From: Xylanimonas allomyrinae
Lineage (GTDB): Bacteria > Actinomycetota > Actinomycetes > Actinomycetales > Cellulomonadaceae
Assembly (NCBI RefSeq): GCF_004135345.1
Contig: NZ_CP035495.1
Span: forward strand, 1,798,001 to 1,862,000
Direction: 5' to 3'
Length of the DNA: 64,000 bases
Shown here in pieces: positions 15,343 to 23,876 of the stretch. The notes beneath the pieces were generated by a model, which did no database searches, was not told where the DNA came from, and was given only the letters and a program-made list of their open reading frames with translations. The position numbers and the translations under genes were made by a program. Numbering within the stretch: position 1 is the first letter of the stretch; each line of letters starts with the position of its first letter.

Positions 15343-17162
15343 ACGCCGGGCGGCCCGTGCCGGGCGGGAACGGCGCGCTGGGGAACGTCGCGATCGGCGT
15401 CGTGGTGGCCGGGCTCGCCCTGGCCGCGCTGCTGCGCGCGGCGGCATCAGTGGCCGCGTTCGTCACCGGTCGGGAGCCGCCGAGCGGGGGTCTTGCCGAG
15501 AGCCTGCACGTCCTGACCCGGCCCGGGGTGCCCGGTCAGGTGTTCGACGTGGCCGGCCTGGACCCGGTCACGTACTGGACGTCCGTCACCCTTCTTGCTC
15601 TGGCCGCGGGTGCCCTGCTCGCCGCCGGGTGGCGGGTCGTAGGCCCCGGTGCCCGGGCGGACGGGTTCGCGACCCGCGGCGACATCGCCCGGCACGCCTC
15701 GGCCCGCGCCCTGTTGAAGCGGTCAGCGCACCTGCGCCCCTCCGTGCACCGCCCGTCCCCGGGCGACGTCGGGTACCTGCTGGGGCGGGTGAACGGGAGG
15801 CGGGTGTGGGCGTCGGTCGAGGACTCCTTCCTGGTCATCGGCCCGCCACGCATGGGCAAGGGCGAGCACCTGGTCATCAACGCCGTCCTGGACGCACCGG
15901 GCGCCGTGGTCACGACCTCAACCCGCCCCGACACTCTCGCCGTCACCCTCGAGGCGCGCCGCCGTCGCGGCCCCGTCGCGGTGTTCGACCCGCAGGGCCT
16001 CGCTGCGGGGCTGCCGGCCGGGTTGCGGTGGTCCCCGATCCGCGGGTGCCAGGACGAGGCCGTCGCCTCGTTGCGGGCGCGCGGGCTCGCCTCGACGACG
16101 GGGTTCGGGGGAAACGACACCGACAACGGCGGGTACTGGCAGGGCCTGACCAAGACCGTCCTGGAGTGCCTGCTGCACGCCGCCGCGCTCGCCGGGCGCA
16201 CGGCCGCCGACCTGTACATGTGGTCCAAGACGCCGTCCGCGGCAGCCGAGGCCGTCGCGATCCTGTCCGCGCACGAGCATGCCGCACCACGGTGGGCGGC
16301 AGCGTTGAACGCGCAGATCAACGCCGACCCGCGCACCCGCGACTCCGTGTGGGGCGGGGTGTCCCTGGCGTTGGCGTCCTTGAACACGCGCGCGGTCATG
16401 GACGCCGTGACCCCGCCGGCCGGGCAGGAGTTCGACCCCGAGACGTTCCTGGGCGCGAACGGCACCGTCTACCTGCTCGCCACCTCGGCCGGGTCCGGTG
16501 GGGTCGCCCCGCTGGTGGCCGCGTTCATCGAGGACCTCACCGAGACCGCTCGGCGCCTCGCGGCTCGCTCCCCCGGCCAGCGCCTCGACCCGCCCCTGCT
16601 GCTCGCGCTCGACGAGATCGGCAACCTCGCCCCCCTGCCCACGCTGCACCAGCTCATGTCCGACGGCGGAGGGTCCGGGATCACGGTCATGCCGGTGCTG
16701 CAGTCCTGGGCGCAGGCCCGCAACGCGTGGGGTGAGCACAGGGCCGGAGCGATCTGGGACGCCGCCATCGTCAAGATCCACCTCGGCGGTTCCGCCGTCG
16801 CACGCGACCTGCAAGACCTCTCCGCCCTCCTCGGCGACCACGACGAGACCACCCGGTCGCGCACCTTCGGCCCCGACGGCACCACCTCCTCCCAGGAGTC
16901 GGTGCGCCGCGTACCGGTCATGTCCCCGCAAGCACTGCGGGCCATCGAGCGCGGCAAGGGGCTCATCCTGCTGCGCTCGGTCGCCCCGATGATCGCCACC
17001 CTGCGCCCCTGGCGCCGCCGGCCCGACGCGAGACAGCTCCTGGCCGACCAGGCCGCCACCGAGGCCGCGCTGCGCGCACCCGCGTCATCCACAACCCCGT
17101 CCCAGCCCACCCCGCACCCCGTCACACGTGCGCTCACTGGACCTCGAGAGGACACACCATGA
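15339..17162 (+). CDS. VirD4/TraG-type coupling protein
   Basis: The 607-residue protein has two N-terminal membrane segments (about 15-45 and 75-100) followed by a large ATPase domain. Walker A is GPPRMGKGE (Lys174) and Walker B is LLLALDEIGN (Asp425). The ITVMPVLQSWAQARNAWG block, which contacts the neighbouring subunit, and a C-terminal GLILLRSVAPMIATLRPW segment complete the TraG/VirD4 signature. It forms the hexameric coupling pump that brings the relaxase-DNA complex to the secretion channel. It confirms a T4SS of the double-strand-nicking, ssDNA-transferring kind rather than the FtsK/TraB-type transfer of AICEs. Confidence 0.88.
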   Translation: MNAGRPVPGGNGALGNVAIGVVVAGLALAALLRAAASVAAFVTGREPPSGGLAESLHVLTRPGVPGQVFDVAGLDPVTYWTSVTLLALAAGALLAAGWRVVGPGARADGFATRGDIARHASARALLKRSAHLRPSVHRPSPGDVGYLLGRVNGRRVWASVEDSFLVIGPPRMGKGEHLVINAVLDAPGAVVTTSTRPDTLAVTLEARRRRGPVAVFDPQGLAAGLPAGLRWSPIRGCQDEAVASLRARGLASTTGFGGNDTDNGGYWQGLTKTVLECLLHAAALAGRTAADLYMWSKTPSAAAEAVAILSAHEHAAPRWAAALNAQINADPRTRDSVWGGVSLALASLNTRAVMDAVTPPAGQEFDPETFLGANGTVYLLATSAGSGGVAPLVAAFIEDLTETARRLAARSPGQRLDPPLLLALDEIGNLAPLPTLHQLMSDGGGSGITVMPVLQSWAQARNAWGEHRAGAIWDAAIVKIHLGGSAVARDLQDLSALLGDHDETTRSRTFGPDGTTSSQESVRRVPVMSPQALRAIERGKGLILLRSVAPMIATLRPWRRRPDARQLLADQAATEAALRAPASSTTPSQPTPHPVTRALTGPREDTP

Positions 17163-17479
17163 CCCACCCGCTGAGCGTCGAGCACTACGCGACCTACGCC
17201 CGCGCCCGGTCCGCGCTGCGCGCCCTCGACCTCGGCGCCCCGACCCGACCCCTGGGGTGGGGGTACCGGGACGTCGTCCAGCTCCTCGACCTGCTCCACC
17301 TCGACGAGGGCATCACCCACATCTTCGAGGTCGACGCGCCCCGCCCCGACCTCGTCGCCGGCGCCCGCACCGCGATCACCGCACTGACCGCGTTCGGCAA
17401 GCCGCCCGCCGCGCTCGACGCCGTCGTCGCCGCGCTCGACGCCGCCTACGCCGCCGAGCTGGCCGCCCAGGACGCGTGA
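17159..17479 (+). CDS. Hypothetical small protein, 106 aa
   Basis: ATG 17159 overlaps the VirD4 stop (ATGA) and the stop overlaps the next ATG (TGATG). The protein is helical and soluble (EHYATYARARSALRALDL, YRDVVQLLDLLHLDEGITH, PDLVAGARTAITALTAF) and has no recognisable motif. The tight coupling to the GntR-array protein suggests that the two act together, perhaps as a partner or an assembly factor. Confidence 0.55.
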   Translation: MTHPLSVEHYATYARARSALRALDLGAPTRPLGWGYRDVVQLLDLLHLDEGITHIFEVDAPRPDLVAGARTAITALTAFGKPPAALDAVVAALDAAYAAELAAQDA

Positions 17480-20400
17480 TGTACGGGCAGCGCATCGACG
17501 AGCTGCTCGACGCGCTCGACGCGCTGACCCACGACTTCCGCGATGTCGGGCAGGACCTCGGCGGGCCGGGGAACCCCGTGCCCGGCCGCGCGGACCTCAT
17601 CGCCCAGGTCACCCGGCTGCACCAGCCCATCGCGCGCGCCGTCGCGCTGCTGGCCCACCACGCCGCCGAGGAAGATGCCCGCCTCACCGCCGACGACACC
17701 TACCAGCGGCTCGCCCGCGCGGCTGCCGCACGTCACGGCGCCAGGGCCGCCGCGGGGGTCGCCGCCCGCCAGGCAGCCCCCGCCCCCCGCGAACCCGTCC
17801 GTGACCGAGCCGTCCCGGGCCGGGCCGTGGGTGCGGTCCCCGAGCACGACAGACCACCGGCACGCCCCGCGATCACCGATGAAGCCCGGATCGACGAGGC
17901 CCGCAAACGGGTCACGAACCAGTTCCTGACCGGGTCGGACCTGACAGCCGCGAACGCTGCCGCACGCACAGTGCGCGCCTACCCGTCCCTGGCCGCCAGG
18001 TCGACGACACCCCTGGCCGGCGCCGCCCGCGACCTGCGCACCGCCACGAGCAGCCCGGACCGGCCCGCGCTGCACGCGGGGGACCTCGACGTCGTCGTGC
18101 ACCCGATGGTTGCCCGGTGGCGCGACGCGGCCCGCGCGGCGATCCTCCTGACCGACCAAGAGCTTCCCGCCCTCGGGCCCCTGACCAGCACACAGGTCGC
18201 CGCTCTCGCAGCCGACGCCGCACTCCTACGCGACGCCCTGACCTCCCTCGCCGCCGGGTGGGAGAAGAACCTGCACGACCACGGCGAGACCCTGACCTGG
18301 CCGGACCTGCCCGCCGTCCCGGCCCTCTCGGCCAGCCCGGACTGGGGCATCGACCGGCTCGGCTGGACCCCACCACGACCGCCGCGAACCCGCCCCGGCC
18401 GACGCGACGGCGTCGCCGAGACCCTCTGGGCGCTCGAGACCCTTGCCGCCGGCCTCCACGCGGCGACCCCGCACGCCCGCGCCGCCACCGAGGCCGCCGC
18501 ATCCCTGACCCGCATCAGTGAGCACGCCACCACCCTCGGCCGGCACCCGCGCGTGTGGTCCGCCCGCGTCGGAGTCTTCGAGTCCCTGTGGCTGCGCCTC
18601 CAGGACGTCCACTCCGGGGCCGGCGCCCAGCAAGGCGTCCTGCTGGCCATCGACGCCGCCAACGCCTTCGCCGACGTCCGCGCCCTGGCCCCCGACGAGG
18701 AGACCGCACTGCTCGACGCCGTCGCGGCCACCAGCGCCGCCCTGCACGCCGCGGTCAGCCACGCGACCCGCACCCACCTGTACGCCGTCATCACCGACTA
18801 CCGCATCGGCCCCGTCGTGCGAGCCACCCGGCAGCTGCTGCCCGTCTACCAGCTCGCGACCCCCGAACACGCCCCCGACCTCAACGACGCCATCGACGCC
18901 CTGCAACCCCTCCCCACGGTCGACCGCCCGAACCCCGACCCCACGGCAGGCCGAGCCACTCCGCAGGGAACCCGCGTCGCGGGTGGCGTCCGCGACCGCC
19001 TGAGCCGACGGCTTCGCACCTACGCCGAAGCCGTGCCACCGGCCCCCGTCCCGACCTCGCCGCCCACCGACCCTGCCGTCGCGCGCGCCTACCGGCGGAT
19101 CCGCACGCGCATCGCCGACAACGCCCACCAAGGCCCGCTGCCTCCGCTGGCCACCCTCGCGCGCGACACCTCCGGGCGTCGTCCAGGCCGGAGCGCGGCG
19201 ACGCTCGCTGTCGCCCACCTCGTCGCCGACGGCCACGCCACACTCACCGAGCACCACGCCCCCGACGGCGGCGCACTGGCCGTCACCATCGGCGCCCGCA
19301 CCACCAAGGCCACCTACGCGACCATCTACACCCAGCTGCGCACCCAGATCGAGAACGGCCTCTACACCGGCCGCCTGCCGCGCACCAAAGACCTCGCGGC
19401 CGAGCACGGCGTCACCACGACAGTCATCCACCACGCCGCCGCAGCCCTGGCCCGCGACGGGCTCGTGTACCGCGTGCGCGGGTCCGTCGGCGGCGGCACC
19501 TACGTCGCACCCCGCCCCACCGCCGCCCCACCACCACTGTGGCGCATCATCCGCGACGACCTGCGCACCCGCATCACCACCGGCACCCTCACCGGCCAGA
19601 TCCCGAGCCTGGACCAGCTCGCCCGCGACTACGGCGCAAGCACCTCGACCATCCACCGGGCCATCAGCCACCTGACCACCGACGGCCTGCTCTACCAGCG
19701 CCTCGCCGGCCCCGACCACGGCGGCACGTTCGTCATCGGCCCCGACGACCCTCTCCCCGAGCCGCAGTGGCGCCCACTCCACGACACCCTACGCACGGCG
19801 ATCCTCGACCAGACCCTCACCGGAGACCTGCCCACACCCGCCACCCTCGCCCGCCAGCACGACGTCGACCCGCTCGTCGCCGCGACCGCCGTCGCCCGTC
19901 TCGCCGCCGAGGGCCTCGTCTACCACCGCATCAGCGGCAACCGGCGCGGCCTGGCCATCACCCCGCGCACCGACCGGCCGAACACCACCCGCGCCCACGC
20001 GATCTACACCGACCTGCGCGCCACCATCATCGACGGCACCGCCACCGGCCGCCTGCCGTCTCGCACCCAGCTCGCCCGCGAGTACGGCACCAGCACCGGC
20101 CCGCCCGGCGAAGCCATCCGCCGCCTCGTCGCCGAGGGCCTGGCCCGCACCGTCACCGGAACCGGCCCGAGCGCCGGAACGTTCGTCGCGACCGCACCAC
20201 CCGAACCGCCGCGACCCGGCACGCCCTGGACAAAGATCCACGACCTCATCCGCGACCGCATCACCGACGGCACCTACACCGGCCGCCTCCCGCGCCCGCG
20301 CGACCTCGCCGCCGAACACCACGTCAGCACCACCACGATCTACAAGGCACTACGACGCCTGGCCGCCACCGGCCGCGTCCAGACCGTCAACGACGGCGCC

Positions 20401-20730
20401 CGCTCCGGCACCTACGCCATCACACCCGACGCCGAACCCGCACCGACGACCCGGTGGCGCATCTACGACGACCTGCGCGCCCGCATCCAACGCGGCGACC
20501 TCACCGGCCGGCTCCCCACGCACGCGACCCTCGCCGCGCACTACGGCACGAGCACCAAACCCATCGCGTTCGCCGTGCACGCCCTCGCCCACGAAGGCCT
20601 CCTCGACGTGCGCCCCGGCCACGGCACCTCCGTCGTGCCCCGCACACCACCGCGGCCCGGAACAACGCGCGGCCAGGCCTCACCGCACGACGGTCTCCCC
20701 CCGGCACCCGCTGCGGGTCCAGACCTGTGA
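17479..20730 (+). CDS. Protein with seven tandem GntR-like winged-helix domains
   Basis: The 1083-residue protein is exceptional. After a helical N-terminal part (1-525, no known family) it has seven consecutive winged helix-turn-helix units of the GntR type, starting near residues 529, 610, 687, 761, 837, 915 and 991, with a period of 74-81. Each unit follows the pattern IY-x2-LR-x2-I-x-G-x-x-TGRLP-x4-LA-x-(E/D)-(Y/H)-G-x-(S/T)-(T/S)-x2-I-x2-A-x2-L-x2-(E/D)GL, then a wing ending in GGTYV or GTFV. Units 2, 3, 5, 6 and 7 are the best; unit 4 lacks the canonical recognition-helix start, and unit 1 is diverged. No ligand-binding domain is present. It likely binds an array of sites as a nucleoprotein organiser, regulator or replication/transfer factor of the element. 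ATG 17479 is coupled to the previous stop; the open frame extends further upstream, but that part is a shadow of the previous genes. Confidence 0.8.
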   Translation: MYGQRIDELLDALDALTHDFRDVGQDLGGPGNPVPGRADLIAQVTRLHQPIARAVALLAHHAAEEDARLTADDTYQRLARAAAARHGARAAAGVAARQAAPAPREPVRDRAVPGRAVGAVPEHDRPPARPAITDEARIDEARKRVTNQFLTGSDLTAANAAARTVRAYPSLAARSTTPLAGAARDLRTATSSPDRPALHAGDLDVVVHPMVARWRDAARAAILLTDQELPALGPLTSTQVAALAADAALLRDALTSLAAGWEKNLHDHGETLTWPDLPAVPALSASPDWGIDRLGWTPPRPPRTRPGRRDGVAETLWALETLAAGLHAATPHARAATEAAASLTRISEHATTLGRHPRVWSARVGVFESLWLRLQDVHSGAGAQQGVLLAIDAANAFADVRALAPDEETALLDAVAATSAALHAAVSHATRTHLYAVITDYRIGPVVRATRQLLPVYQLATPEHAPDLNDAIDALQPLPTVDRPNPDPTAGRATPQGTRVAGGVRDRLSRRLRTYAEAVPPAPVPTSPPTDPAVARAYRRIRTRIADNAHQGPLPPLATLARDTSGRRPGRSAATLAVAHLVADGHATLTEHHAPDGGALAVTIGARTTKATYATIYTQLRTQIENGLYTGRLPRTKDLAAEHGVTTTVIHHAAAALARDGLVYRVRGSVGGGTYVAPRPTAAPPPLWRIIRDDLRTRITTGTLTGQIPSLDQLARDYGASTSTIHRAISHLTTDGLLYQRLAGPDHGGTFVIGPDDPLPEPQWRPLHDTLRTAILDQTLTGDLPTPATLARQHDVDPLVAATAVARLAAEGLVYHRISGNRRGLAITPRTDRPNTTRAHAIYTDLRATIIDGTATGRLPSRTQLAREYGTSTGPPGEAIRRLVAEGLARTVTGTGPSAGTFVATAPPEPPRPGTPWTKIHDLIRDRITDGTYTGRLPRPRDLAAEHHVSTTTIYKALRRLAATGRVQTVNDGARSGTYAITPDAEPAPTTRWRIYDDLRARIQRGDLTGRLPTHATLAAHYGTSTKPIAFAVHALAHEGLLDVRPGHGTSVVPRTPPRPGTTRGQASPHDGLPPAPAAGPDL

Positions 20731-20777
20731 GTGGCGAAACGACTCTGCGGTGGCTCTCAGCGTGTCTGTGAACGTGG

Positions 20778-21075
20778 TCAGCGGGTCAGGCGGCTGAGCT
20801 GCCAGGTGGAGGCGGCCCAGACCATGGCTTCATGGGTGACGGGGAGTGCTTCGAAGTCGCGCACGAGGCGGCGGTGCTTGACCAGCCACCCGAAAGTGCG
20901 TTCCACGACCCAGCGGCGGCGCAGCAGGACGAACCCCTTGCCAGCGTCTGGGCGGATGACCGGCCATGGTCAGCCCCCAGGTCAGTTTGGCGCCCTCGAC
21001 GAACCGGCCGGCGTACACGCCGTCGGCTCAGACGAGCTCGATCGTGGAGAACGTCTCGCGTAGTGCCGCGGTGAT
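20778..21075 (-). mobile_element. IS5-family transposase C-terminal remnant (left copy)
   Basis: On the minus strand, two frames spell the end of an IS5-type transposase. The first piece is TIELV, a stop, then ADGVYAGRFVEGAKLTWGL (21,040-20,960). The second is [40 protein letters not shown] and [11 protein letters not shown] to the stop at 20778. The [12 protein letters not shown] motif contains the catalytic glutamate region. An internal stop and a frameshift show that it is inactive. A second, shorter fragment of the same transposase lies at 28,205-28,313 in the opposite orientation. Confidence 0.75.
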
Positions 21076-21141
21076 CCTGAGCGCGCCGTCGCAGTGACCC
21101 GCCACTGTGCTTCGCCGGGCGAACCGTCCCCGGCGAGGGCG

Positions 21142-21315
21142 TCACGTAGCCGGGCGGCGTGGGCTGCCGGCGTGCAGAGCGCCGCGACAAGGATCGACCC
21201 CCGCACCGGCGAACTCGTCGAGCTGGGCCGACGGCGTGTCGATCGCACGCTCGCGGACCGGCTGGGGCAAGTCGATGAGCCGCGCGCGGACGGTGTCGAG
21301 GTAGTCCTTAGCCAC
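21142..21315 (-). pseudogene. HAAS-domain membrane regulator, N-terminal remnant
   Basis: A GTG start 3 nt after the PadR stop opens a frame that begins VAKDYLDTVRARLIDLPQPV and continues RERAIDTPSAQLDEFA. This matches the short helical HAAS signalling domain that follows PadR regulators in actinobacteria, usually as the N-terminus of a membrane protein. After about residue 40 the sequence loses protein character, and it stops at 21142 near the IS remnant. The gene was probably cut by the insertion. Confidence 0.5.
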
Positions 21316-21318
21316 AGG

Positions 21319-21600
21319 TCATCCCTTCCTCAGGATGTCGGGCATCGCGAAGCTCAGGTGGGACCACGCCGCTGCGCCGTCGGCCAGCAACGCGTCGCCA
21401 TCGGCGGTCAGCCGGTAGTACTTGCGCGGCGGCCCGCCGGGCGACTCCGACCATCGGGTGCTCACCAGCCCCGCCTTGTCGAGCCGGGCGAGCAACGGGT
21501 ACACCGTGCCCGGCGTCGCACTGAGCGCCGGATAGGCGCCGAGGCTCTCGATGATCTCGATCGCATAGCGCCAAGCGGACACGTCGCACGGTGATCGCAC
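21319..21600 (-). pseudogene. PadR-family regulator, N-terminally truncated
   Basis: The sequence GTVYPLLARLDKAGLVSTRW followed by ESPGGPPRKYYRLTADGDAL is the PadR winged helix: recognition helix, wing, and the GPPRKYY motif. The first helix that normally begins PadR proteins (VLELCVLALL type) is absent, and no start with a ribosome-binding site precedes the conserved part. The annotated start is a GTG at 21600 only for want of a better one. Upstream there are just 44 bp to the response-regulator stop. It is probably a remnant that once controlled the neighbouring transporter or HAAS gene. Confidence 0.6.
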
Positions 21601-21644
21601 GTCGCCCGGCGATGACGGCGAGGGTGGCCGTGGTGGCCGGCGGG

Positions 21645-22331
21645 TCAGGACTGAGCGAGCGGGTCGCCGGCCCGGGCTGCGAGGAGTGCCGCCTCGACCC
21701 GGTTGCGTGCGCCGGTCTTGCGCAGGATCGCGGTGACGTGGACCTTCACGGTGCCCTCGGCGAGGAAGAGCAGGTTGGCGATCTCTGTGTTGGAGCGCCC
21801 GTCACCGATCAGGGCGATCACCTGCTGCTCGCGGTGGGTGAGCCGAGCGACCAGGCGCACGGCCTCCTCGCGGCGCGCGAGACCTCGCCCGAGTCCAGCG
21901 TCGAGGATCTTGCGGGAGATCGACGGGGAGAACCAGGCGCCACCGGTGGCGACCGCGTGGACGGCCAGGAGTAGCTCGCGCGGGTCCCCGGACTTGAGTA
22001 CGAACCCGTCGGCCGCGTGACGCATCGCCCCCGCGACGTACTCGTCCTCGCCGAACGTGGTGACCATGAGGCAGGGCAGCGCGCCGAACAGCCGCCGGAC
22101 CTCGGCCAGGGCCGAGAGCCCGTCCGCGGAGGGCCCGTCTTCCGAGGATCCACCGCCCATGCGCACGTCGAGCAGGACGACGTCGGGGCGGTATGCCTGG
22201 ATCGCCGGGACCACCTCGGCGCCCGAGGCGCACTGGGCCACGACGCGCAGGTCGTCGTCGGTCTCGAGGATTGCGACGATCCCGGCGCGCACGAGCGGTT
22301 CGTCGTCGGCGACCAGGAGGCGCAGCGTCAT
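21645..22331 (-). CDS. NarL/LuxR-family response regulator
   Basis: The 228-residue protein has a receiver domain (about 1-125) with the acidic pair in LLVADDEP, the phosphorylated Asp in VVLLDVRMG, and the conserved Lys in DGFVLKSGDP. A C-terminal LuxR helix-turn-helix follows (LTHREQQVIALIGDGRSNTE, IANLLFLAEGTVKVHVTAIL). It is the DNA-binding output of the two-component system and probably controls the ABC transporter or PAP2 genes transcribed in the other direction. ATG 22331 overlaps the stop of the small membrane protein upstream. Confidence 0.88.
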   Translation of the reverse strand: MTLRLLVADDEPLVRAGIVAILETDDDLRVVAQCASGAEVVPAIQAYRPDVVLLDVRMGGGSSEDGPSADGLSALAEVRRLFGALPCLMVTTFGEDEYVAGAMRHAADGFVLKSGDPRELLLAVHAVATGGAWFSPSISRKILDAGLGRGLARREEAVRLVARLTHREQQVIALIGDGRSNTEIANLLFLAEGTVKVHVTAILRKTGARNRVEAALLAARAGDPLAQS

Positions 22332-22750
22332 CGGGCGGCTCCTTCCACCAGGGCCGTCGAGACGACCAGGTCCTGGTCCCAGCAGATCTCGTAGGCGTCC
22401 TCGAACTCGTCCGCGAACGGGTTGGTGGTGATGGCGAAGTAGTCGCAGCCGGGGCGGCCGCCGTCCGGCCGCGGCAAGGTGTACCTGGGCAGCAGGTGGC
22501 CGATGTCGGTGCGCGCGTCGCCGACGCGGATCTGCCCGAACTGTTCCGCCGTGAGCAGCGCGCGGTCGGCTTCTCGGCTGTTGGCCACCGCGAGCCCGAC
22601 AGTCACCGCACCGAGGGTCACGGCCGGGATGGCGATCGCGGCGCCGACCAGGATCGTCCCGCGTCGTCGCGCCCGGCTCAGGCCCGCCACCAGCCCGCGC
22701 GCCGAGTCCGGGGCCGGAGACTGCACTTGCCGACCGGTCTCGCCGAGCAT
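22328..22750 (-). CDS. Single-helix membrane protein between kinase and regulator
   Basis: The 140-residue protein has a basic cytoplasmic N-terminus, one membrane helix (ILVGAAIAIPAVTLGAVTVG), and an extracytoplasmic domain. That domain contains FGQIRVGDARTDIGHLLPRY and the cysteine-bearing segments PGCDYFA and YEICWDQD. The 'rvGdtr..v..lLp' pattern recalls small periplasmic SmpA/BLIP-like folds. The reading frame overlaps the last 73 bp of the kinase gene and 4 bp of the regulator gene. Its place inside the two-component operon suggests an accessory sensor or modulator; that is inference. Confidence 0.55.
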   Translation of the reverse strand: MLGETGRQVQSPAPDSARGLVAGLSRARRRGTILVGAAIAIPAVTLGAVTVGLAVANSREADRALLTAEQFGQIRVGDARTDIGHLLPRYTLPRPDGGRPGCDYFAITTNPFADEFEDAYEICWDQDLVVSTALVEGAAR

Positions 22751-23783
22751 GCGGGGAACCTCGCTCGAAGAGTGAACCGGCCCTCACGGGCTTCGACGTC
22801 GAGCATGCCGCCCGCCGCCATGACCCGGGACTGGAGCGAACGAAGCCCCGTGCCACCCGTCCGGGGCGCCTGCTCCCCTCTGGCCGCTGAGGTCGGATTC
22901 GACACTGTGACCACCACCCACGGACCGTCGTCCTCGACCCGCACCGTCACGGGCTGCGACGGAGCATGACGCAGCGCATTCGTCAGGCCCTCGCGCACGA
23001 CGGACGCGGCGAGGACTGCGGCCTGCTGCGCGACCCCGCCGAGCCTCTTCTGACCGGTCATGGTGACGTCGGCACCGGCGAGGCGGGCGTCACAGACCAG
23101 CCCAGCGACGTCGGGAGGATCCGCTACGACGCGACCCACCCGCCCCCGGGCTCGGAGGCACCGCGCAGGCTCCGCACGGACACGCCGAGCCGTTCGACGG
23201 CCTCGCCCACCTGAGACCGGGCCAGCCCGATCGAGCTCCTCGTGGCGCCTGTCAGAGCACGGTCGAGCTCGAGCCGTCCCAAGTTCAACGCCACCAGGCT
23301 CAATGCGTGTCCCACGTCGTCGTGAAGCTGCTCAGCGAGCCGCAGGCGCTCGTGCGCGAGCTGGGACTCCAGACGCTGCTCGCGCGCCTCATGCTCGCGC
23401 ACGACGGCAGCCGCCGCGCTCGACTCCAGGTCCCGTCGCCCGCGCCACGCCACCGCCACCAGCCAGGGCAGCACCCCGGCGCACAACCCGCGGGCCACGG
23501 CGATCAGCACATCGCTGACCAGCACCGTGCCGCTCAGCGCGAGGACCGCCCCCGCCATCACCGCCACACCGCAGGCCGCAAGCCCCCATCGCAGGCCGGT
23601 GCCGAACCAGCCGATGACCACAGCCACGAAGGCCAGCGGCACAAGCCACCACGGCGCGACCCCCGCGAAGATGAACAACACGACGAGGGCGGCCGCCCCC
23701 CAGGGCTCGGCACGCGTCATAGACCCACGACTCACACCCCCATCGTCGGCGCCCGGCACCCACACTGCGTCATCCCGCGGCAC
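22678..23783 (-). pseudogene. Sensor histidine kinase (NarL-type), split by a frameshift
   Basis: The first frame (from GTG 23783) encodes about five membrane segments and the HisKA_3 dimerisation helix with the phospho-acceptor His in RLRLAEQLHDDVGHALSLVA. It stops at 23124. The continuation in another frame has the HATPase block VVREGLTNALRHAP and GTGLRSLQSRVMAAGG and ends at 22678. The switch lies near 23,133-23,147, where the minus strand reads GGGGGCGGGTGGG, so a one-base indel in a G-rich run rejoins the two halves. It would phosphorylate the response regulator. It may be functional if the indel is a sequence error. Confidence 0.75.
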
Positions 23784-23863
23784 GACATGACCGGCCAGCT
23801 GATACCACCACGGTCATACCCGGTTCCTGACCAGCGGCAGATGGATGCCCCGCGGACGGTTCC

Positions 23864-23876
23864 TAGCGTCGTTGAC
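23864..23876 (+). promoter_or_regulatory. Leaderless promoter of the PAP2 gene
   Basis: A TANNNT -10 element (TAGCGT, 23864-23869) lies 7 nt before ATG 23877, so transcription would start at or next to the start codon, a common actinobacterial arrangement. No ribosome-binding site is visible, which supports leaderless initiation. Confidence 0.45.

Noticed and set aside
17128-17478. Upstream extension of the GntR-array frame
   Set aside because: It runs through the overlapping small gene at 17159 with unlike composition; ATG 17479 is coupled to that gene's stop.
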